The notes under the pieces are model-generated. The model was given only the letters and a program-made list of their open reading frames with translations. It did not search any database and was not told the origin of the DNA. DNA of 64,000 nt from Pseudomonas sp. RGM2987 (GTDB lineage Bacteria > Pseudomonadota > Gammaproteobacteria > Pseudomonadales > Pseudomonadaceae), in assembly GCF_022952855.1 (NCBI RefSeq), contig NZ_JALJDX010000213.1:45612-109611 (forward strand). The letters run 5' to 3'. This document shows positions 35,221 through 44,791 of this stretch, one piece after another. The stretch's first letter is position 1, and each line of letters begins with the position of its first letter. The position numbers were made by a program, and so were the translations under genes.

Positions 35221-36465
35221 ATGTCATTACTGCACCATCTGGAACATGAGTTCGACAAGGTCAAGGTCCGCCTGCACGGGTTGGTCACGCGGCTGGAAAT
35301 GTCCTGGAAGAAACTCGTCAACGACCTGGAACCCGAGGAGTTCCAGGCCATCGTCAAGCTGCTGGAGCGGGGGCACGACCAGGCCCGGCACGTCATCGAG
35401 CATGGCGACCTGCCGGACGACGAGCCGGCGGTGCCGTGGGAGTTGTCTCATGGCCTGTCGATCCTGAAGATCGGTAACGCCACGCCGCTGCCGCAAACCG
35501 AGGACGAATTGCCAACCCGGGTGCTCAAGGACGGTACCTTGCTCGGTTGTCGCAAATGGGAGTTGCTGGATCTGTTGTGGAGCGAGGCACTGCTCAAGTG
35601 GATCGAGAATCTGCGGCACCATGCGCCGTTCGCGACTAATCCGGCACTGGTCAGGATGGACAGCGATGTAGTGCTGGCGATTGCCGGTGACTGGGGTACC
35701 GGGCCGTTCGACAGCCACGCCCCGGCGGTCGCGGTCGCCAACCAGATGCAATTGGCCCAGGCTGACTTCACCATTCACTTGGGGGATGTCTACTACGCCG
35801 GGACCCATTCCCAGGAAGACGTCGACATGGTCGGCTGGCCGCAGGGCAAGCACGGTTCGTTCACCCTTAACTCCAACCATGAGATGTACAGCGGCGCCCA
35901 CGGCTATTTCAAGGAACTGGCCAAGCGCTTCCCAGTGCAGCAGGGCACCAGCTACTTTGCCTTGTACAACGACGACTGGCTGGTGGTGGGCCTGGACAGT
36001 GCCTACGCCTCCGATGCCATGAACCTGTACATGGATGGCACCCTCAACGCGCAACAGATCGACTGGATGAGAAACCTGCCCAAGCGCAAGAAACTGATGG
36101 TGCTCAGTCATCACCAGGGCTTCGATATCTCCGGGCACAACAAGACGGCGTTGTATCAGCCGGTGTGTGATGCCTTGGGGCGTGAGCCGGATTACTGGTA
36201 CTGGGGGCATTTGCACAACGGCATCTGCTATGCGCCTCAAGGCGGATTGCATGCGCGCTGCGCCGGGCATGGGGCGATTCCCTACGGCACCACCAGCGAA
36301 CTGAATGGCCATGCCCGAGTGCTGTGGTCGGAAACGGAACTGGCGGGGGACGAGGTGTATCCGGAGCGGGTGTTGAACGGGTATGTGAAGGTGCGGCTGG
36401 TGGGGGAGGATATTGAAGAGACGTTCTATGGGGAGGATGGGTCGGTGCGGTGGTCTTCGAAGTGA
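35221..36465 (+). CDS. Calcineurin-like metallophosphoesterase
   Basis: 414-residue protein. After a helical N-terminal part (to about residue 140) comes a metallophosphoesterase core with AIAGDWGTG, HLGDVYYAG, LNSNHEMYSGAHGYF, VLSHHQGF and YWGHLHN, which supply the two-metal site in the usual order. The first motif has D-x-G rather than D-x-H, as in purple-acid-phosphatase-like members. GGAG precedes the ATG, 26 bp after the cytochrome gene. No signal peptide is visible. Its phosphate-ester substrate and link to the other two genes are unknown. Confidence 0.85.
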   Translation: MSLLHHLEHEFDKVKVRLHGLVTRLEMSWKKLVNDLEPEEFQAIVKLLERGHDQARHVIEHGDLPDDEPAVPWELSHGLSILKIGNATPLPQTEDELPTRVLKDGTLLGCRKWELLDLLWSEALLKWIENLRHHAPFATNPALVRMDSDVVLAIAGDWGTGPFDSHAPAVAVANQMQLAQADFTIHLGDVYYAGTHSQEDVDMVGWPQGKHGSFTLNSNHEMYSGAHGYFKELAKRFPVQQGTSYFALYNDDWLVVGLDSAYASDAMNLYMDGTLNAQQIDWMRNLPKRKKLMVLSHHQGFDISGHNKTALYQPVCDALGREPDYWYWGHLHNGICYAPQGGLHARCAGHGAIPYGTTSELNGHARVLWSETELAGDEVYPERVLNGYVKVRLVGEDIEETFYGEDGSVRWSSK

Positions 36466-36483
36466 TCGGTGCTACTTAAGCCG

Positions 36484-36620
36484 CCTTCGCGAGCAAGCCC
36501 GCTCCCACACCGAATTTCCATTGCACCGGAGATCCCCGTGGGAGCGAGCAAGCTCGGCTCCCTCACTGGATCTTCATTACACCAGGGATGCCCTGTGGGA
36601 GCGGGCTTGCTCGCGAAGCT
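36484..36620. repeat. REP cluster (type A plus an odd copy)
   Basis: Inverted type A copies at 36484-36509 and 36594-36620 enclose a third palindrome at about 36537-36566 (GTGGGAGCGAGCAAGCTCGG), a rearranged REP. It separates the convergent phosphoesterase and gbcA genes. Confidence 0.8.
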
Positions 36621-36627
36621 TTTGCTC

Positions 36628-37923
36628 TTAGCCCTGGACCGGCACGCCCTTGAGGTACGGCGCAGGCTCGGCCCCCAGGTTATTGAGCATGCGCTCGCTG
36701 TACCAATCCACGAAGTTCACCACGCCGAACTCATAGGTCTTGGAGTACGGGCCCGGCTGGTAGGCGGTGGAGTTGATGCCGCGCTGGTTTTCTTCGGCCA
36801 GGCGACGGTCCTGGTCGTTGGTGGCGTCCCAGACCTGGCGCATGCGCGCTACGTCGTAGTCCACGCCTTCGACGGCGTCCTTGTGCACCAGCCACTTGGT
36901 GGTGACCATGGTTTCCTGGGCGCTGATCGGCCACACGGTGAACACGATGATGTGGTCGCCCATGCAGTGGTTCCACGAATGCGGCAGGTGCAGGATACGC
37001 ATCGAGCCCAGGTCAGGGTTCTTGATGCGGCCCATCAGTTTGGCGCAGCCCTGCTTGCCGTCCATGGTCATCGACACGGTGCCCTTGAGCAGTGGCATGC
37101 GCACGATGCGGTTACGCAGGCCGAAGCTCTTATGAGCGTAAGGGATTTTCTCGGCTTCCCAGGCAGCGGCGGAGTCGGCCACGTGGTCCTTGAAGGCCTG
37201 GTCGGCGCGCGGGTCGGTGACGTCGTCCCATTCCAGCAGGGTCTTGAGCAATTCCGGGTGCGAGCCGCCGCAGTGGTAGCACTCACGGTTGTTTTCCAGC
37301 ACCAGCTTCCAGTTGGCTTTTTCCATCAAGGTGGTTTGCACCGCCACCTTGGTGTTTTCCATGTCGTACGGTTCCATGTAGTGGTTCAGTGTGGACAGGA
37401 AATCGTCGATGGCCGGTGGGTTTTCCGCCAGGCTGATGAAGATGTAGCCACCGGAGGTCTTCACGTTCACAGGCTTGAGGCCGTACTGCTTCATGTCGAA
37501 ATCGGCGCCCATTTCGGTGCCGGCGAACAGCAGGCGGCCGTCCAGCTCGTAAGTCCACTGGTGGTAATGGCAGACCAGTTTGGCGACCTTGCCCTTTTCG
37601 CTGGTGCACAAGCGCGAACCGCGATGGCGGCAGACGTTGTGGAAGGCATGCACAACGCCATCGGCGCCGCGGATCACGATGATCGGGTTCTTGCCCACTT
37701 GCAGGGTCAGGTAGTTGCCCTTGGCCGGGATCTCGCAGGTCATGCCGGCGATCAACCATTCCTTCTGGAAGATCTCCTGCATGTCGATGTCGAACAGGCG
37801 CTCGTCGCTGTAGAACGGCTGCGGCAGCGAGAACGTGCGCTCGCGTTCCTGTAGCATCTGCGCGGTGGCCTTGCGTGCGGGTTCCAGCGGATCGCCCAGG
37901 CTCAGGGTGGTGGTCACGTCCAT
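36628..37923 (-). CDS. gbcA: Glycine betaine monooxygenase, Rieske oxygenase subunit
   Basis: 431-residue Rieske non-haem iron oxygenase that demethylates glycine betaine to dimethylglycine, releasing formaldehyde. The Rieske motif is C98-x-H100 ... C118-x2-H121 (CRHRG, CHYHQW), and the mononuclear iron site includes H217 and H222 in NNRECYHCGGSHPE. GAGGA precedes the ATG. It diverges from gbcB, encoding its reductase, across a 283-bp region with candidate GbdR repeats. Confidence 0.96.
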   Translation of the reverse strand: MDVTTTLSLGDPLEPARKATAQMLQERERTFSLPQPFYSDERLFDIDMQEIFQKEWLIAGMTCEIPAKGNYLTLQVGKNPIIVIRGADGVVHAFHNVCRHRGSRLCTSEKGKVAKLVCHYHQWTYELDGRLLFAGTEMGADFDMKQYGLKPVNVKTSGGYIFISLAENPPAIDDFLSTLNHYMEPYDMENTKVAVQTTLMEKANWKLVLENNRECYHCGGSHPELLKTLLEWDDVTDPRADQAFKDHVADSAAAWEAEKIPYAHKSFGLRNRIVRMPLLKGTVSMTMDGKQGCAKLMGRIKNPDLGSMRILHLPHSWNHCMGDHIIVFTVWPISAQETMVTTKWLVHKDAVEGVDYDVARMRQVWDATNDQDRRLAEENQRGINSTAYQPGPYSKTYEFGVVNFVDWYSERMLNNLGAEPAPYLKGVPVQG

Positions 37924-38105
37924 CGTTTTATCCTCAAGGCCATCTGTGTGGCCGGCGAAAAATGACTAATCGGTTGTGCTACGCAAGGCAGAAAACGTTG
38001 TTTGTCTGTTGGAGCGAGTGTGGGGCCGCGCAGGGCCGGAACCTTATCCATGGGCGACATGGCCCAATCTGTTCCCGACGCGCAAGCCCCGGTGGTTGGG
38101 GGCTG

Positions 38106-38145
38106 GTCGCGATAAGTATGTGAATGTCGCGAATAGGTAAACGAC
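38106..38145. promoter_or_regulatory. Tandem repeat in the gbcA/gbcB promoter region
   Basis: GTCGCGATAAGT at 38106 and GTCGCGAATAGGT at 38126 are direct repeats 20 bp apart. They share GTCG(C/T)-N4-AG(T/G) with the pair between choX and the serine dehydratase gene. Both promoters are GbdR-dependent in P. aeruginosa, so this is a candidate GbdR site; the assignment is inference. Confidence 0.45.
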
Positions 38146-38206
38146 ACGTCCGACGCCTGCGCACAATCGCCATCATGAAGGCCGACAGTCGGCCGTGGAG
38201 AACAGC

Positions 38207-39307
38207 ATGTCCAATAATTTCCTGAACCCGGTCACCACCCAGACCTGGGCCAATGGCCGACATATCGTGCGTTGCGTCAAAGTCATCCAGGAAACCTGGG
38301 ATGTGCGCACCTTCTGTTTCATGGCCGACCAGCCGATCATGTTCTTCTTCAAGCCGGGGCAGTTCGTGACCCTGGAGCTGGAGATCGAAGGCCAGCAGGT
38401 CATGCGTTCCTACACCATCTCCAGCTCGCCGTCGGTGCCCTACAGCTTTTCGGTGACCATCAAGCGCGTGCCGGGGGGCCGGGTTTCCAACTGGCTGCAC
38501 GACACCCTGCATGAAGGCCAGGAGCTGGCGGTGCATGGCCCGGTGGGGCTGTTCAATGCCATCGACTTCTCCGCCCCGAAAGTCCTCTACCTCAGCGGTG
38601 GCGTCGGCATCACGCCAGTCATGTCCATGGCGCGCTGGTACTACGACACCAACGGCAACGTCGACATGGTGTTCATCCACAGTGCCCGTTCGCCCAAGGA
38701 CATCATCTATCACCGCGAGCTGGAACACATGGCGTCGCGGATCGACAACTTCAGCCTGCACCTGATCTGCGAAAAACACGGCCTGGGCGAACCCTGGGCC
38801 GGCTATCGCGGCTACCTGAACCACAAGATGCTGGAGCTGATGGCGCCGGACTTCCTCGAGCGCGAAGTGTTCTGCTGCGGCCCGACGCCGTACATGAACG
38901 CGGTCAAGCGCCTGCTGGAAAACGCCGGTTTCGACATGAAGCGCTACCACGAGGAATCGTTCGGGGCTACGCCACCGGAAGCCCGTGCCGACGCAGTGGA
39001 ACAGGCCGAACAGGCTGCGGACGCCCCGGAAGTCGATGCAGCAGATTTGCACCTGGTGGAGTTCACCTCCTCGGGCAAGAGCATTCGCGTGGCACCGGGC
39101 GAAACCGTCCACGCCGCGGCTGCCAAGCTCGGCATGATGATCCCCAAGGCCTGCGGCATGGGCATCTGCGGGACCTGCAAGGTGTTGAAGCTGGGCGGGG
39201 AAGTGGAGATGGACCACAACGGCGGGATCACCGAGGACGACGAGGCTGAAGGCTACATCCTGTCGTGCTGCAGTGTGCCGAAAGGGGATGTGCGGATCGA
39301 GTTCTGA
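38207..39307 (+). CDS. gbcB: Glycine betaine monooxygenase, reductase subunit
   Basis: 366-residue ferredoxin-NAD(P)H reductase. It has an FAD-binding barrel (MRSYTISSSP), an NAD-binding domain (LYLSGGVGITPVMSM, FCCGPTPYM) and a C-terminal plant-type [2Fe-2S] ferredoxin domain with C-x4-C-x2-C (ACGMGICGTCKVL) and a distal cysteine in LSCCSV. It supplies electrons to GbcA. The ATG at 38207 with TGGAG upstream is preferred to a GTG four codons earlier. A REP pair follows. Confidence 0.95.
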   Translation: MSNNFLNPVTTQTWANGRHIVRCVKVIQETWDVRTFCFMADQPIMFFFKPGQFVTLELEIEGQQVMRSYTISSSPSVPYSFSVTIKRVPGGRVSNWLHDTLHEGQELAVHGPVGLFNAIDFSAPKVLYLSGGVGITPVMSMARWYYDTNGNVDMVFIHSARSPKDIIYHRELEHMASRIDNFSLHLICEKHGLGEPWAGYRGYLNHKMLELMAPDFLEREVFCCGPTPYMNAVKRLLENAGFDMKRYHEESFGATPPEARADAVEQAEQAADAPEVDAADLHLVEFTSSGKSIRVAPGETVHAAAAKLGMMIPKACGMGICGTCKVLKLGGEVEMDHNGGITEDDEAEGYILSCCSVPKGDVRIEF

Positions 39308-39336
39308 ACCGTTCTCTCTGGCGGGTGATGAGCTCT

Positions 39337-39470
39337 TGTGGCGAGGGGATTTATCCCCGTTGGGCTGCGAAGCAGCCCTAAAACCCACAACCGAGTTGTA
39401 TCAGGCTGACCGAGTTGGCTGTTTGGGGGCCGCTTCGCAGCCCAGCGGGGATAAATCCCCTCGCCACAGG
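39337..39470. repeat. REP pair (type B, ATTTATCCCC variant)
   Basis: GTGGCGAGGGGATTTATCCC and its inverted copy lie between the convergent gbcB and threonine aldolase genes. Both halves are the variant form, unlike the mixed pair near 3.1 kb. Confidence 0.85.
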
Positions 39471-39526
39471 TTAATCATGTCCCCGGGCCAGACAGTGGTC
39501 CGGCCCGGCCTTGAGTGAATCTTGAC

Positions 39527-40567
39527 TTAGCCCGCCATCACTTCCCGAATATCCCCCGCCAATTCCCGCACCCGCGCTTCTTCGGTGTCCCACGAACACA
39601 TGAAGCGTGCGCCGCCCTTGCCGATGAAGGTGTAGAAGCGCCAGCCGCGGGCGGTGAGGGCGGCGATGGCCGGTTCCGAGAGTTGCAGGAACACGCCGTT
39701 GGCCTGGACCGGGAACATCAGTTCCACGCCGGGAATGTCGCTGACCAGCTGCGCCAGCAATTGTGCGCAGTGATTGGCGTGGCGGGCGTGCTTGAGCCAG
39801 GCGTCGTTTTGCAACAGGCCGACCCAGGGCGCGGACAGGAAACGCATTTTCGAGGCCAGTTGCCCGGCCTGTTTGCAGCGGTAATCGAAGTCTTCGGCCA
39901 GGTCGTGGTTGAAGAACAGAATCGCCTCGCCCACCGCCATGCCGTTCTTGGTGCCGCCAAAGCACAACACGTCGACGCCGGCCTTCCAGGTCAGGTCCGC
40001 CGGGGTGCAGCCGAGGAAGGCACAGGCGTTGGAAAACCGTGCGCCGTCCATGTGCAGGTTCAGCCCCAGTTCCTTGCAAGTGATGCTGATGGCGCGGATT
40101 TCATCCGGCGTGTAGACGCTGCCGACTTCGGTGGCCTGGGTCAGGGTCACGACCCGTGGCTTGGGGTAGTGGATGTCCTGGCGCTTGAGGGCGACTTCAC
40201 GGATCGACTCGGGCGTCAGCTTGCCGTTTTCGGTGCGCGCCACCAGCAGCTTGGAGCCGTTGGAAAAGAACTCCGGTGCGCCGCATTCGTCGGTTTCGAC
40301 GTGGGCGGTTTCCGAGCAGATCACGCTGTGGTAACTCTGGCAGAGCGAGGACAGCGCCAGGGAGTTGGCGGCCGTGCCGTTGAACGCGAAGAACACTTCG
40401 CAGTCGGTTTCGAACAAGGCACGGAAATCATCCGCCGCACGGTGGGTCCACTCATCATCACCGTAGGCGCGCTGGTGGCCCTGGTTGGCTTCTTCCATGG
40501 CGGCCCAGGCTTCGGGGCAAATACCGGAATAGTTGTCGCTGGCAAACTGTTGACTCTTGTCGGTCAT
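39527..40567 (-). CDS. ltaE: Low-specificity L-threonine aldolase
   Basis: 346-residue PLP-dependent aldolase that cleaves threonine and allo-threonine to glycine and acetaldehyde. The PLP lysine is in CFGGTKNGM, preceded by NLHMDGARFSNA with the cofactor-binding aspartate. Its place beside gbcB and glyA links it to the glycine pool, as at PA5413. It is transcribed toward gbcB. Confidence 0.94.
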   Translation of the reverse strand: MTDKSQQFASDNYSGICPEAWAAMEEANQGHQRAYGDDEWTHRAADDFRALFETDCEVFFAFNGTAANSLALSSLCQSYHSVICSETAHVETDECGAPEFFSNGSKLLVARTENGKLTPESIREVALKRQDIHYPKPRVVTLTQATEVGSVYTPDEIRAISITCKELGLNLHMDGARFSNACAFLGCTPADLTWKAGVDVLCFGGTKNGMAVGEAILFFNHDLAEDFDYRCKQAGQLASKMRFLSAPWVGLLQNDAWLKHARHANHCAQLLAQLVSDIPGVELMFPVQANGVFLQLSEPAIAALTARGWRFYTFIGKGGARFMCSWDTEEARVRELAGDIREVMAG

Positions 40568-40761
40568 GGCCTTGCTCCTAAGGTAGAGAGTCCTGGGTAA
40601 AGAGATCCCTGGCGAGCTCCCGGATGGGGAGACCCGTGGTTCGGCGTGCTTGAGTCCACAGCGCCGTGTTCGATGCTGGTGCGCACTTTACCCAAGATTA
40701 GCGGGGGAACACACCGGATGTTTCTGTCAGGAAATCACAAAGTCCTCGGGCCATTTCATAC

Positions 40762-41466
40762 ATGAGCCAGCGTGACGGGGCACTGGACCTGCTCAAGTGG
40801 CTGGCTCTGCTGGCAATGGTGCTCGATCATCTGCGATATGTCGGTTTCTCCGCCGATTGGCTGTACGTGCCTGGACGCCTGGCGTTTCCCTGGTTCTGCC
40901 TGGCGATGGCGGTCAACCTGTCGCGCAGCGGGATGAACGCCGGTCAGGGGCGTTACCTGGGCCGGTTGCTGCTGTTCAGCGCGATCAGCGAGATTCCCTA
41001 CCGGCTGTTCTTTCCCGACCCCGCGACCTTCAATGTGATGCCGACGCTGGTCCTGGGCTGGCTGGTCGCTCGCGGTTGGCAGTTGCCGACGCTGCAGGCG
41101 CGTTGCCTGGCGGTCGGGGCGTTGATGTTGGCGGCGCTGTTTTCGTCGCGGCTGATGTTCGGATTCTTCGGCGTGCTGCTGCCGCTGGCGATGCTGCTGG
41201 TATTGCGTCGGCCTTGGTACCTGGTCTTGTTGCCGGGGATTGTCTGCGTGGCGGCCAATCAGTGGCGCGTTCTATATGGCGCGGCGTGGCTGGGGGATGC
41301 GGTGGCGTTGTGGGGCTTGCTGGCCTGTCTGTTGGCGCCAGGGCTTGGGTTGTGGCTGTTGCGACAGGCCGGTCGTATTCATCCGCCGGCAATGCGGCGT
41401 TGGGCCTATGCACTTTATCCGGCGCATTTTCTGATTCTGCTCGCGGTTCGCCAAGCCGCCGCGTAA
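40762..41466 (+). CDS. TraX-like membrane protein
   Basis: 234-residue integral membrane protein of the TraX family. It opens with DGALDLLKWLALLAMVLDHLRYV and has about seven hydrophobic helices, with SEIPYRLFF in the middle and the C-terminal YALYPAHFLILLAVR. TraX proteins include F-pilin N-acetylases, but chromosomal members have no assigned role. There are no conjugation genes nearby. It diverges from the threonine aldolase gene across 194 bp. Confidence 0.8.
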   Translation: MSQRDGALDLLKWLALLAMVLDHLRYVGFSADWLYVPGRLAFPWFCLAMAVNLSRSGMNAGQGRYLGRLLLFSAISEIPYRLFFPDPATFNVMPTLVLGWLVARGWQLPTLQARCLAVGALMLAALFSSRLMFGFFGVLLPLAMLLVLRRPWYLVLLPGIVCVAANQWRVLYGAAWLGDAVALWGLLACLLAPGLGLWLLRQAGRIHPPAMRRWAYALYPAHFLILLAVRQAAA

Positions 41467-41471
41467 CCCCT

Positions 41472-41604
41472 TGTGGCGAGGGAGCTTGCTCCCGCTGGGC
41501 TACGAAGTAGCCCCAAGGCCTGCGAATGCTATTTGTCAGGCGCACCGCGTTTGCCGGTTTCACGACTGCTACGCAGTCGAGCGGGAGCAAGCTCCCTCGC
41601 CACA
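41472..41604. repeat. REP pair (type B)
   Basis: Inverted GTGGCGAGGGAGCTTGCTCC copies start 6 bp after the TraX-like stop codon. The rest of the 41467-41779 gap is the glyA promoter and leader, without a clear regulatory motif. Confidence 0.85.
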
Positions 41605-41779
41605 GGGAGCCCGGGCGCGTCTGTGCTTTTGAATGCATGTCGTAAACGCGCCTTTGCGTGGCGTCCATAGGCATTTGACTTGCCTGCGCCAGCCATACCA
41701 TCGCATCCAAAGGGCACTGTCGAACCGGCGGTGCCTCACCAAGACAAAAAGGCGCAACGCCGCCGCTGGGAGAGACGCG

Positions 41780-43033
<1,254 letters not shown>

Positions 43034-43055
43034 GTCGGTTTTGGAGTAAATGACT

Positions 43056-44306
43056 ATGCAACGCTATTCGGGCTTCGGCCTCTTCAAACACTCTCTCAGC
43101 CATCACGAAAACTGGCAGCGGATGTGGCGCACGCCCACCCCGAAAAAAGTCTACGACGTGGTCATCGTCGGCGGTGGCGGGCATGGCCTGGCGACCGCCT
43201 ACTACCTGGCCAAGGAGCACGGCATCACCAACGTGGCCGTGGTCGAGAAGGGCTGGTTGGGCGGCGGTAACACCGCGCGCAACACCACCATCGTGCGCTC
43301 CAACTACCTGTGGGACGAATCGGCTCACCTGTACGAACACGCGATGAAACTCTGGGAAGGCCTGTCCCAGGACCTGAACTACAACGTGATGTTCTCCCAG
43401 CGTGGCGTCTACAACCTGTGCCACACCCTGCAGGACATCCGCGATTCCGAGCGTCGGGTCAATGCCAACCGCCTCAACGGCGTGGACGGCGAACTGCTCA
43501 ACGCCAAGCAAGTGGCCGATGAGATTCCGTACCTGGATTGCTCGAAGAACACCCGCTACCCGGTGCTGGGCGCCACTGTCCAGCGTCGCGGCGGCGTGGC
43601 CCGTCACGATGCCGTGGCCTGGGGTTTTGCCCGGGCAGCCGACGCCTTGGGCGTGGATCTGATCCAGCAGACCGAAGTGATCGGTTTCCGCAAGGAAAAC
43701 GGCGTGTGCATCGGCGTGGAAACCAACAAGGGCTTCATCGGCGCCAAGCGTGTCGGCGTGGTCACCGCCGGTAACTCCGGACACATGGCCAAGCTCGCCG
43801 GTTTCCGCCTGCCGGTCGAGTCCCACCCGCTGCAAGCGCTGGTGTCGGAACCGATCAAGCCAATTATTGACAGCGTGATCATGTCCAACGCAGTGCACGG
43901 CTACATCAGCCAGTCCGACAAGGGCGACCTGGTGATCGGTGCCGGTATCGACGGCTGGGTCGGCTACGGCCAGCGCGGTTCGTACCCGGTGATCGAGCAC
44001 ACCATCCAGGCCATCGTCGAGATGTTCCCGGTGCTCTCGCGGGTACGCATGAACCGTCAGTGGGGCGGCATCGTCGACACCACGCCGGACGCTTGCCCGA
44101 TCATCTCCAAGACGCCGGTGCCGAACATGTTCTTCAACTGCGGTTGGGGCACCGGTGGCTTCAAGGCCACCCCGGGCTCGGGCAACGTGTTTGCCGCCAG
44201 CCTGGCCAAGGGTGAAATGCACCCGCTGGCTGCGCCGTTTTCCATCGACCGTTTCCACAACGGTGCACTCATCGACGAACATGGCGCTGCTGCCGTCGCC
44301 CACTAA
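43056..44306 (+). CDS. soxB: Sarcosine oxidase beta subunit
   Basis: 416-residue flavoprotein subunit of heterotetrameric sarcosine oxidase, which demethylates sarcosine to glycine with methylene-tetrahydrofolate or formaldehyde. It has FAD-binding VVIVGGGGHGLATAYYLAKEHG, the SoxB block GWLGGGNTARNTTIVRSNYL, and the C-terminal NCGWGTGGFKATPGSG. I choose MQRYSGFGLF as start (GGAG ten bases upstream); an ATG two codons earlier is also possible. It follows glyA by 22 bp. Confidence 0.96.
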   Translation: MQRYSGFGLFKHSLSHHENWQRMWRTPTPKKVYDVVIVGGGGHGLATAYYLAKEHGITNVAVVEKGWLGGGNTARNTTIVRSNYLWDESAHLYEHAMKLWEGLSQDLNYNVMFSQRGVYNLCHTLQDIRDSERRVNANRLNGVDGELLNAKQVADEIPYLDCSKNTRYPVLGATVQRRGGVARHDAVAWGFARAADALGVDLIQQTEVIGFRKENGVCIGVETNKGFIGAKRVGVVTAGNSGHMAKLAGFRLPVESHPLQALVSEPIKPIIDSVIMSNAVHGYISQSDKGDLVIGAGIDGWVGYGQRGSYPVIEHTIQAIVEMFPVLSRVRMNRQWGGIVDTTPDACPIISKTPVPNMFFNCGWGTGGFKATPGSGNVFAASLAKGEMHPLAAPFSIDRFHNGALIDEHGAAAVAH

Positions 44307-44315
44307 CAGGAAGCA

Positions 44316-44442
44316 CCGTGAAAACTACTGCGCTCGGCAATACTGCGTTAAAAACAGGCTGGAAATGCTCACTTAGAACACTAAGCTCCGCTTTCCAGCC
44401 TGTTTTTGCCTTGTCTTGCCTTCGCTCGCTACGTTTTCACGG
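44316..44442 (+). other. Large nested hairpin inside the sox operon
   Basis: Outer arms CCGTGAAAAC (44316-44325) and GTTTTCACGG (44433-44442) enclose a perfect 16-bp stem, AAAAACAGGCTGGAAA (44350-44365) with its complement at 44392-44407 ending in TGTTTTT. Its loop contains CTTAG-AACA-CTAAG. The element spans almost the whole soxB-soxD gap. The inner stem with its T-run resembles a terminator, so it may attenuate or process the transcript. Confidence 0.75.
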
Positions 44443-44461
44443 CGCTTGAGGAGAAATCCCT

Positions 44462-44791
44462 ATGTTGCACATCTTCTGTCCTCACTGCGGCGAACTGCGC
44501 TCCGAAGAGGAATTCCATTCGTCCGGCCAAGCGCACATCCCGCGCCCGCTGGATCCGAGCGCCTGCACCGACGAGCAGTGGGGCGACTACATGTTTTTCC
44601 GCGATAACCCTCGCGGCCTGCACCACGAGCTGTGGATTCACGCCGCCGGTTGCCGCCAGTACTTCAACGCGACCCGCGACACCGTGACCTACGAAATCCT
44701 GGAAACCTACAAGATCGGCCAAAAGCCGCAATTCACCGACAAGGCTGACAGTCCGAAAGCGGCCGCACAGGCTCTGGGAGAGAAGGTATGA
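44462..44791 (+). CDS. soxD: Sarcosine oxidase delta subunit
   Basis: 109-residue subunit with the zinc-binding pattern CPHCGELRSEEEFH and a distal AAGCRQYF. The family opening MLHIFCPHCGE and GLHHELWIHAAGCR are typical of SoxD. GAGGAG precedes the ATG. Its stop overlaps the soxA start by 4 bp (ATGA). Confidence 0.96.
   Translation: MLHIFCPHCGELRSEEEFHSSGQAHIPRPLDPSACTDEQWGDYMFFRDNPRGLHHELWIHAAGCRQYFNATRDTVTYEILETYKIGQKPQFTDKADSPKAAAQALGEKV

Noticed and set aside
40762..41466. Conjugation locus suggested by the TraX-like gene
   Set aside because: No other tra, relaxase or pilus gene is present; chromosomal TraX-like proteins occur without plasmids.
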